DNA from: Chelydra serpentina
Taxonomy: Eukaryota; Chordata; Testudines; Chelydridae
Direction: 5' to 3'
DNA: 64,000 nucleotides
Assembly (NCBI GenBank): GCA_037349315.1
Contig: JBAIAC010000027.1
Coordinates: forward strand, 3,596,001 to 3,660,000
The position numbers and the translations under genes were made by a program. Shown here piece after piece: positions 32,709 through 43,100 of this stretch. Under the pieces are notes generated by a model. That model was not told the DNA's origin. It searched no databases and saw nothing but the letters and a program-made list of their open reading frames with translations. Within the stretch, counting starts at the first letter, position 1. Each line of letters starts with the position of its first letter.

Positions 32709-33101
32709 TTTCTAGATAGCTATCCCTGAACAGTTTTACACACCTGGCAACTTCTTGCAAGCAGGTGCCCTCATAATATGAAACCCTAGGGAAATCCACC
32801 CCCTTCCCACATAGAAGATTCAAAAAGGGACCACGATGCACCAGAAAGTGGTGTATCATGCAACACGTGCGCTAATTCAAAGATGCCAGGAAAGGGGTGG
32901 CCTGAATTAGCACCCTTAGGTGGCTAGTAGAATGTGTTCATGCACTTGGTTTTTGCCTCTGGAGACTTGAAGTTCTGTCCCTTCAAAAGTGAAAATAAGA
33001 CCAGTGCTCTCCTGGTCTCTCTGCTTTGCAAAACTTGAAAACGATTCAACAGGATGGTCTCTTCTGCCGGGAAGGAGTATGATCTATGATAACAGTTGAT
33101 C

Positions 33102-33246
33102 AGCGGCAGCAAGCCTTGGGGGGGGAGGGGGGAGCGCAGCGGCGGCGCCTCGGGGGAGGGGTATGGGGAGGAGACAGTGGCCTCCTCCCCGTACCCCTCC
33201 CCTGAGGCGCTGCTGCTGCGCTTTCCCTCCCTCCCAGGCTTGCCGC
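33102..33246. repeat. GC-rich inverted repeat (~70-bp arms)
   Basis: Left arm gcggcagcaagccttggggg ... ggtatggggaggag is the imperfect reverse complement of cctcctccccgtacccctcc ... aggcttgccgcg, with a very short loop around 33174-33181. Likely a MITE or the relic of one. Confidence 0.6.
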
Positions 33247-34139
33247 GCTCCATTTGAGACCTAAAGGCGCCTGCTCTTTTAGAGGGATGCTGCCAAATTG
33301 AGCTAGGCCCCAGAATAGGTTTTGTAAAACCACATCTAAGATCTACAAACCCTAGGAGGCAGAGTCTGAGAGAGAGAGAGGTTTCCATTAAATTACCAAG
33401 AGCAATAGGTTTTTGACTGTACATTTACAGTGACCTAGTCTTTGACAAGGTTTGTAACCCAAACATTGCAGATGGTCTAAGCCATGACAGCCTGAGAACG
33501 AAGTGAAACTGGGTCACCTCTTTTCCCTGTCCAGCTAAGAGATGCAAAAAGCGAACCAGCAGAGTCGCTGTAGAAAAGTACATGGCATTTTTACAACGCA
33601 TGTGAATAAGCCAAGGTGATCTTGGTAACATAGGTGAGGCCATTTGTGGGGGGGTTTAATACCTGTTAACATGACTGGATCCTTTTAAACAGCCTAGTTA
33701 CTACTCATGAAGCTGAAAAACATGTGATGCTTCCCCACACTGCCAGAACCCAGATAGACTCCTGTGCCCTCATTTGGTGTGTGTGTCTTTTACACTCTGG
33801 AGTGGAATAACTAAAATACTTTTCTCTGGTCCCTCTTTTCCTGACCCCTTGCCGCCAGATGCTGGGGTTTTAAGGCTGGTTATTTTCTTTCTCCCTCGCC
33901 CGCACATTGTTCGTGCAGAAACCTGCCCAGGGACACGTATTTGTTGTTGTCCTGTGTCCGCTTGCCCCAGCTGTGTGTCTGTCCGCATCACAGCTGCAAG
34001 TCCCTTTGTCCACGGACCGGTTGCTATAGCCTCTCTCCTCCAGCAGGTGGAAGCAGCGCTTCCCGGCCGAGCCGCCGCCCGGGCGCACAGAGATGAGCTC
34101 ACCGTTTCCGCTCCACGTGGGCAGGGCTGCGGTACACAC
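33247..34139 (+). promoter_or_regulatory. NLE1: NLE1 upstream region and 5' leader (CpG-rich towards 3' end)
   Basis: The sequence becomes GC- and CpG-rich from about 33840, has no TATA box near the start codon, and includes gccgagccgccgcccgggcg just before it, as expected of a housekeeping CpG promoter. An out-of-frame ATG lies at 34093-34095. The transcription start cannot be placed from sequence. Confidence 0.5.
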
Positions 34140-34157
34140 ATGGCCGGGGCTGCCCAG
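34140..34157 (+). CDS. NLE1: NLE1 exon 1 coding part (18 bp)
   Basis: ATG followed by GCC GGG GCT GCC CAG, then donor gtgagt. Encodes MAGAAQ. The start context has G at +4 but C at -3. Confidence 0.85.
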
Positions 34158-37100
34158 GTGAGTGGGGAATTTGCTGGGGCGGGGGGGGGGGGGTGGCCCT
34201 CACCAAAACCCTGCCAGCAAGAGCTGCTTGCTGGCCCCCCCCGGGGCTGCAAACGAAGCCAGAGCAGCCCATAGAGGGAGCTGGGATGAGGGGCCCTGCC
34301 CCAACCCTTCCTTACTTGGGGGGAGTCCTGGCTGCTGCTGGGGTTGAAGGAGGGTGTCCCTCCCATGGTAACCTTGGGGTGGTGTTTAAATCCCCCCCAG
34401 CTGCCAGGAGGGGGCTGCAGAAGCTGCCGAGCGTAGGAGAGACCCCACTGCAGCGGGCGGTGCCCGGCCTGGGCTGAGAGATTCACCTGGGCAGGTAGCA
34501 AGGAGCTGCGGGGCGGATCGGGCCCCGAGCTGTGTGGAACCTGCCTCCCCAAGCCCCAGGGAAAGAGTTTGTGTCGGGGAGGGGGGGTTGTGCTACAGGT
34601 GGGAGGCGTTGGCTGAATGATCTGGGCTTTGGGGTTACTCGTGCCAAGGAGCCCGAGCCAGCGTGTCCCAGGAACACGTGGGGACGGTCACTGGTGCTGA
34701 CGTGGTGCCCCTGGAGGAAGGGTCTGGACGCTGGAGCAGGGCGCTGAGCGGTATCTCAGGGTGGTAGGTAGATGTGGGGCCTGGTGTCAGGCTTCCCTGG
34801 TTCTGTACCTGCCTCTGCTGGGGGACCCAGGACCTTTGTGTCTGTTTCCCAACCTGTAAAATGGGGATAATTGGTGGGGGGGGGGGGAGCAGGTGTGAGG
34901 GCTAATGGCAGGAAAGCACTTAGAGAGCCTCTGATGACAGTCCCTGTGGAGATGCAGAGTGACGGTCACAGGGAGCAGCGCCGTGTGGGTTTTGCTGGTG
35001 CTGATCTCTATCAAAGCCCCCTTTGGCAGCGGTGGGTTTGATTGATAATTGCGCCGCGCCTGGTGTGGGGCTGACCCCCCTGATGCAGGAATGCGCTTGC
35101 AGGTCACCACGATGCAAGGGGACGTGGAGAGGCTGCTGATCCTGTTCAAAGATGAGGCTGGCGAGATCCTGGGGTCCCCCTTTGACGTGCCCGTCGATAT
35201 CACGCCCGAGAAGCTGCAGCTGGTCTGCAACGCGCTGCTCCAGAAGGTACTTCGCAATGGGCCTCTGTGCGCCCCCGCCCCCCCGCTCTAATGGGGGGAG
35301 CAGCAAACTGCTGGTATCCACAGGCTTCATCCCAGCCCCATCCAGGGAGTGGGACTGCACCGAGGGATGGGGCATCTCTCGGCAGTGCTGAGTGCGTTGG
35401 GATGCTTAGAACCACTCCCGCTGGACCAAGGCTCCAGGGGTGTTAACCCAGCAGGAGCCAGACTGAGTGGCCAGGGCCCCTCAGTCAGACAGTTGTGGGA
35501 AAGTGAGAGATGAGCAATGGGATTTCTGCTGCCACGCCCTCGGCTCTGGTCCTCCTGTATAGATGACATTCATAGCACTGCCTGGGCCTACTCTGTCCCC
35601 AGAATTCCCTGGATGCTCCAGGGATTGGCACAGAGAGGGCCTGGGGGGAGGGAGGGGTCTTCCCCATCTGCCCCAGGGCAGATTTGTCAACCACTGCCTC
35701 GATTCTGAGCTAGTGCATCTCCCCAGCCTGGTGCTGCCCTAGGAAGGAGTAACGGGAAGCACATGGGGTCCCAAATTGTTTTCCTATGGGTGGTGGGGGG
35801 AACCAGGAGGGCTGGTATGAGCCAATCCTGCCTACATCTGCCCCTGGTTAGTGCCTCTGCCTCTTGTCATACAGGAGGAGCCGCTGCCCTTGGCCTTCTA
35901 CGTCCACGATGCTGAAATCGTCACGTCGCTGGAGAAGACCCTGGCGGGGCAGGTGGTGGAGACAGAGAGAGTCCTCGACATCATCTACCAGCCCCAGGCC
36001 GTGTTCAAAGTGCGGGCAGTGACGCGATGCACCAGCTCTTTGGAGGGGCACACCGAGGCTGTCATCTCCGTAGCCTTCAGCCCCACCGGAAAGTAAGGGG
36101 TGGCAGCAGGAGGGCTAGGGATTGCCGGGCGGGGAGGCAGGGCAGGCTGGGGAACAGGGCTGCTGTTATAACCCCTGGTAATGGGGAGACAGGCTATGTA
36201 GTGGGGAGGGGGGAACGGACCGGGAAGGAGCCTCGGTGCCGCCCTGAGCCCAGACAGCCTGTTCCTCACCATCTCAGGTACCTGGCAAGTGGCTCCGGTG
36301 ACACCACTGTGCGCTTCTGGGACCTCAGCACGGAGACGCCACACTTCACAGCCAAAGGTGGGTGTAGTGGGTAAGGGGGGACCCCATGGGGTGTTCTGAG
36401 TCTGTGCCCACCCTCCCGATAGCCTCGCCGGGCAGCAGAGCACGGCCCCTGGGTCCCTGAGTTTCTCATGCTCCAGAGGCTAGCGGTGGCTCTGTTGCAA
36501 TGCTGATGAGTTCACCGGGTCGCCCCAGCCTCCGCTGCCCCCTCCTCCCCCCAGCCTTCCCTGAACTCGGCTTCCCTTTGTGGGGAGGCCGCTGAGCTGG
36601 GCTTATTGCAGTGACTTGCCTCCCCCTCTCAGTTCCCCCATGTGTGCAGCGCAAACCCATTCCGGGGCGCTTTCCCTACAGGGGGTGGGGCCTGGGGGCA
36701 GCTTGGTGTGAGGAGCACATGGCAGAGTGAGTGCCCCGCATGCTATGCCAGCTGCTTCGAGTGTCTCCAGGCCTCGATTCCTGGGCCCGGCCATTCCCCG
36801 CCTTGGACGTGCTCTGCGAGGGCCCAGGCCACAGCACAACAAGAAAAGCAGCTGCTCGCTGTGAGCCAGCAAAGCGCAGGAAATCAGACTGGCTGGGACA
36901 AGTGAAGGGGAGTCCTGCCCCTTGTAGACAGGGACACCCCCCAGGATGGGGGTCTCTCCTCACCCCTGCACTCTCTCCCGTCGGCAGGTCACAGGCACTG
37001 GGTCCTCAGCATCGCCTGGTCTCCCGATGGCAGGAAGCTCGCCTCCGGGTGCAAAAACAGTCAGGTACATGTCAGCGAGGGGCTGGATTCCTCTGTGCGG

Positions 37101-40100
37101 GGCCAGACCCGGGGTGGGGTGAGGGAGGATCTGCCACAGTGACATCTCGTTGAGAGCCCTCTTTCTCTCTGGGGGAGCCCTCGCGCCCCCGTCGATGGAC
37201 TGAAACCAGCCTCTCGGGCGATGGGTCTGCTCCTCCTCTGACAGCCCTGGAAGGAGTAACGCGGCTGGGGCTTTGTTCCAACCCAGGCATTGAACTGGAG
37301 AGCAGGAATCCCTGCAGCCTAGCGGGAAATTGGGTGTGGCTGGGGTATGATTGATGCGGCCCGTTGCTCCTGTGGTAGTGGTTGTCTAGGCCTGTGGAAC
37401 ACACCTGCACTTTAGCTCCTCGCCCAGGCGTTCCCCCTTCTCCGATCCCGGGAGCTGGGTGAGCGGCATTGAAGCAGGGCCGCTCCCCATGGACCTGACA
37501 TACTCCCGGGCCGCTCTTGCTGCGTTGGCGACCCCGTGGCTCTGTCGGGGGCTTGTATCCCGGCAGAAGCACAGGGCGGCCCGTGCTGTACCTTTTGCAC
37601 TTGGGGCTAGATGCTGTTGCCACTATTGAGCTGAGCTGTCCCTGCTGGAAACTGCTCCTGCAGGGCGCAGGGCCTGCTGGGCACCCTCCCAGAGGAGCTT
37701 CCCTCCTCCCTACAGCAAGCTGGACCTGACTGCGGGTAGCCATTCTGAGCGGCCGCGCGGGACAGTGGTGTGGTTGAGACGTGGGCTTGGGACTGAGGAT
37801 TCTGTCCCCAGCTCTCCTGCAACCTCCCGGTGTGATCTTGGGCAAGTCCCTTCATCTCGCCGGGCCTCAGTTTCCCTTCTGTAAAATGAGGACGATAATC
37901 CTTCCTTTCCCTCTCGGGTCTCTTGCTGTGTGTTTATACAGCGCCTAGCGCTATGAGGCTCCAGGCTCAGCGGGGACCTCTAGGCGCTGCTGGAGCGCTG
38001 CTAACAATAACGACTCTTAACCCAGCCACCAAAACGACAGCCTCATTCGTTTGCCTCTGCTCTGAGCCAGGTGGGATTGAACCACCACTAAGAGGAGGGG
38101 GACTGACTTCCCCTGGGATCTGTTTAGAGAAATGAGACCAGAGGAGCCTGAGAGCTGTCAGCCCCTAGACTCTTCGTTAACTAGGTGCCAAGCATCTGCA
38201 GTAAGGTGCCACTCGGGAGGCCGTTCAGGTTTAAACTAACCCTGTGAGCTGTTCTGCTCCGGTTCCTGGCCTCCCCTGGGTTCTCAACGAGCAGACGATT
38301 AATGCCTCAGCTCCTTGGATGAGCATTTATTCAGAGGGCAAGAAAAGCCCAACAAAAAGCCAGCATGCCTCCCGCCCACAGAGTCTGATAACCACAATTT
38401 AGCACGTTCTGGCTCTCCCAGCGCTCGGCAAGCGTTCGCTAACCCGCTGGCACTGGGTGTTGACAGCTCGAACGGGCTTGCGAAAAGAGCTGGATAATTT
38501 GATGGTTTTGCAGCAGTGTGGGCTAAGATGGGGGTGAACAAAATCTCCTGCCTCAGGGTGTCACCTGGTGGCTGCCAGGTCAGGAAAGGAATCCACCCTT
38601 CCCCACGTCATCCCCCTGTCTGTGCCAAGGTCCATCCCTGCACTCTTGGCCTGGAGTAGCTGGACTGGAAGGGCAAACCCGCCGTTTCCAAACGGAGCTT
38701 GACTTTCCCCGGGGTGCACGTTGGGTGGTATCTGTGATCTAGCCGCCTCGCTTGCTCTGTTGTACAGATATTTCTCTGGGACCCAGACACAGGGAATCAG
38801 ATTGGCAGGGTGCTCGCCGGACACTCCAAATGGATCACGTGGCTGTGTTGGGAACCACTCCACATGTAAGTGACCTGGCCAGCCTCCTTGCTTTGTCAGT
38901 GAGGAGAGGCCTGTCCCCTGCCGTGGTGATGGCAGAGTGTGTACAGAGTGAGGCTGAAAAGCAGCCAGTGAATTGGGCACCAGGCTGAGACCAGGAGATC
39001 CAGGTTCTAGTCCCAGCTTTGCTACCAACCTGTGATGCGCCCTTGGGCTTGGCATGGCTCTCTTGTGCCTCAGTTTCCCCTGCTGTATAATGGGGATAGC
39101 GATGCCAGCTGTCCTTTCTAAAGAGCTTTGAGATCAATGGATAAAAGGCTAGGGTAAGTTTCTGTAGCCTTTGCCTTCCGTTTTCAAAGCACTGTGCAAA
39201 TGTTACCCCAGCCTCGTTCCTGGGAGGTGAGGCTGACGCGGGGGAGAGCACGGGGAGCTGGGAGTGGCTTACCCAGAGCTGCGCACAGAGTTGTGGGTAG
39301 AGCTGGGATTAGCACCCAGGTGTTCCTGGCTCCCGGTCCTGTGTGCCAATCACTAGCCCACCCGTTCTCCCAAGCAGATTCCCCCCCCAGTGAAAGCAGC
39401 CCCTAGGGAAAGGTGGCTGAGGGGGGCTAAGACTGCGAGTGTCTCCCTGTGTCCGTTCCCCAGAGTGTAACAAGCAGCCAGATGTGCTCTTACCCAGCGC
39501 GCCTCCGCAGGAGTTTGACGGGGGGAAGCAGCAGTCCCCATGGTGTCTGTGCCTCATGCACCCTGCCCATGCTGACTGCATCCCCAGCCGCCTCCGCCAT
39601 CTGGTCTGTTTCTCCTACAGGCTGATTAACCGCACGAGCTTTTTATCCCCTCTATCTGATAAAGCTGCACCTCAGAGAGAGGCTGGGGGGAGCTGTAGAC
39701 AATGATCGAAGAGGTTATAAAAATTAAAAATAGCCCCCATGGAGCAGAGCCCTGCAAATTGAATTCCCCAGTAGGAAATCCCAGCGATTTGGAAACAATT
39801 AACTGGATTAACGAAAACTGGTTATGAACGGAGGAGCGGGGGATGGGGCGGAGGTAGAGGATCCTGCCTGTGCTCAGGAGAGCTCAGGATCTGTGTCGCC
39901 AGCCAGCCAGGCTCCTCGCTCCATTCCTGCGGCGAGGGATGAGCAGCATTTCCACTGCCTTGCGCTCCAGGCTCTGCTGTTCCTCTCCTTGATTAGTGAG
40001 TGCAGTGGCTCTGTTGCAGGCATGGTGCCAGCTCTTAACCGGCCTGCCCCTTCTTAGCTCGAGAGCGGAGGTCAAACGAGAGAGTTGCCTTTCCGCAAGG

Positions 40101-43100
40101 ATGCCCTTAACTCCTCCCCAGCTATGGAGCTGATGCAGACCCGGTCGATGCGCGGGAAGAGGAGGAGGAGGAGGCCAGTTTTGCTGTCCTGCGCCTTCAC
40201 TGGCTTCGATTTTCCTTCTAGAAATCCTGAATGCCGCTACTTGGCCAGCGCCTCCAAGGACGGCAGCATCCGCATCTGGGACACGGTCGCGGGCCGGTGC
40301 GATAAGATCCTCACCGGGCACACGCAGTCGGTCACGTGCGTGAAGTGGGGCGGAGACGGCCTGCTCTTCTCCTCCTCCCAGGACAGAACCATCAAGGTCT
40401 GGAGAGGCCAGGACGTAAGTGCGGCGGCCTGGCGTGGGTGGGCTTTGAGGCCAGGGGCCTGGGCAGGGAGGTGGCTCAAATAAAACGACGCATCGAACCT
40501 CAGTTGTTGTTCCTAAAAGCTGAAAATAACCAAGTTGTCGCCCATCCTGGCCCTGCATGGCCTCATGGCGTTTGCTGCAGGGGCTCGCTTGCTTTCTGGG
40601 CAGAGGCGGCACACGCCGCCCTCGGCTCAGCAGCACCCCCCCTCTGGCAGATTTAAGGAACCGCGATGAAATCTTGTCTGCTCCTTGGCCAAAGGAATTG
40701 GGTGGTTGTGTGGGGTGGAGATCCGTGGCGCTGCTGTAGAAATGGGAACTCCCCTGGATAAATGACAGCCCTGCAGAAATGGGTTTGGCGCTGCTTGCTG
40801 GCAGAGTGTTTTCCCCATGGGTTGTGGTGCTTGGTAGCGTAAGCTGGAGCCATTAGGGTGACCAGACAGCAAGTGTGAAAAATCGGGATGGGGTGGGGGG
40901 TAATAGGAGCCTGTATAAGAAAAAGACCCAAAAATCGGGACTGTCCCTATAAAATCGGGACATCTGGTCACCCTAGGAGCCATCAGCAAGGAGAAGGCAG
41001 AACTGGCCACCCTTTACGTCACGTCTTGGGCCCTGTCCGTCAGGAATGACGTTGAGAGATAGCACGGCCCTGATTGACGGTGGGACTGAGAGCCAGGAGT
41101 TTCTGTCTTCTGATCTTGGTGCTACCCGTGGCTGATTGAAGGTGGGGCGGGGACATCCCATGGCCTGATCCCAGCACTGCCCATAACTGATTGAAAGAGG
41201 GCTGGGAGCTGGAACATCCCATGGTCTGACCCTCCTGCTACCTGTAGCTGATTGAAGGTGGGGCCAGGAGCTGGGATGTCCCATGATCTGACCCCGGCAC
41301 TGCCCATTGCTGGTTGAAGGTGTAGCCGGCAGGTCCTATGGTCTAATCCTTGCACTGCCGCTGTCTCCCCGCGAGTCCCTTTTTAAGCAGGCGGCTCTTT
41401 TGCTTTCAGGGAATTCTCTGCCGCACCCTGCAGGGCCACGGGCACTGGGTGAACACCATGGCTCTGAGCACCGACTGCGTTCTCCGCACAGGGGCCTTTG
41501 AACCCGCTGAAGCCTCTGTCAACCCGCAAGACATGAGGGGCACCTGTAAGAGCTTTAAGTACATTGCAGGCTGGAGAGGAACAGGGGGAGGAGGTAGCGT
41601 GGCCCAGTGGGTAGGGCACAGCGCTAAAAGTCAGAAGACCTGGCTTCTATTCCAAGGTCCCATGGGGGAACTGGGTCCCTGCTGTTTCTCTGTCTAGAAA
41701 ATAAAACCCTGAGCACCGCTGATTGGGAATGCTACACGAGCACTGCATTTCCTTGTTTAAAGTGTGACCCTCTTAAGAGGACGTTGTTTTAAGCCCCTCA
41801 AAATGTCCCTGTCAAAATCCTTTTTGAGTCACAAATCTGGAGGGAGAAGACATCTTAGATCCTGGCTTTAGAGATGTTACACGTTTCCTTTAACCTCCCG
41901 ATCGCTAATCTCCCTTCTCTCCTGCGCACAGTGGCAGAGCTTAAAGAGAAGGCACAGCACAGGTACGACCAAGTCAGGGTAAGTCTCCCTTAAGAAATCC
42001 GTCCCTTTCCCCCATGCCAGGCTTCCTGCCATTGTTGCTGACAAAAGAATAAATCAATCTACATGACTGGCTAAAGATTTCCTCCAGTTTGTCTGTGTCA
42101 GGTTTGCGTCTGAGCTTTGAGGGGCTCGGTCTGTGTGAGCCGAGGCTCCGTGCTGGGGTGTGCTGATTGTTTGTTTATCGCAGGGGCAGGGACCGGAAAG
42201 GCTAGTGTCTGGATCGGATGACTTCACGCTGTTCCTGTGGGCCCCAGCAGAGGACAAGAAAGCGCTGGAGAGAATGACGGGCCACCAGGCCTTGATCAAC
42301 CAAGTGCTCTTCTCCCCAGACACCCGGATAATAGCCAGTGCTTCCTTTGACAAGTCCATCAAGCTCTGGGATGGCAGGACGGGAAAGTAGGTTCTCTCGT
42401 TCTATTACAGACGTGATGTTTGCAGTTCACTACACGCAGTAACACAGAAGGAAATGTGCCTGTCTCCCTGCCATGGCTGAGCCAGGACCTTCTCCTCTGC
42501 ATCCCATCCTTACCCCTTCCCCTCTCCATCAGATACCTCACCTCACTGAGAGGGCACGTCTCCGCGGTTTACCAGATCGCCTGGTCGGCGGACAGCCGCC
42601 TGCTGGTGAGCGGGAGCAGTGACAGCACGCTGAAGGTGTGGGACGCCAAGACGAGGAAGCTGGCCATAGATCTCCCCGGCCACGCAGATGAGGTAGGACG
42701 CCGTTCGCCAAGGGGCTCAGGCTAACCTGCCCTGGAGAGGGCCGAGGGTCAAACGCTGTGGCCGCCACCCGTGTCTCTGAACAGCTGGGGAGCGTCTTCT
42801 GCCAGGGGCCTGAGGTTCTTCCCTGCCACCGGGGCTGCGTGGCCCTAAGGGAGTAACGGTAGCGCCTCTCTCTCTTTGTCGGTAGGTGTTTGCGGTGGAT
42901 TGGAGCCCAGATGGACAGCGAGTAGCCAGCGGAGGGAAAGATAAGTGTTTAAGGATGTAAGTATCCCCTGAGGCCTGTCCCCCAAGAAGCAGAGTGTGGC
43001 TTCTGTGTATATTAATGCATCCTGCAAAGGAATGTACTGAGGGGCGCGTTCTGTCTATGGAACCACTGGGCCCACAGTCACCCACTCACCTCACCCGACA

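Noticed and set aside
33770..34552. 260-aa minus-strand ORF across the NLE1 start
   Set aside because: Opposite strand of a CpG-rich promoter and exon; low stop-codon density from GC content explains it.
37072..37845. 257-aa minus-strand ORF in NLE1 intron 5
   Set aside because: GC-rich intron plus SINE; no domain, and it overlaps a + strand intron of a well-supported gene.
39884..40636. 250-aa minus-strand ORF over NLE1 exon 7
   Set aside because: Shadow of the NLE1 exon and its GC-rich flanks.
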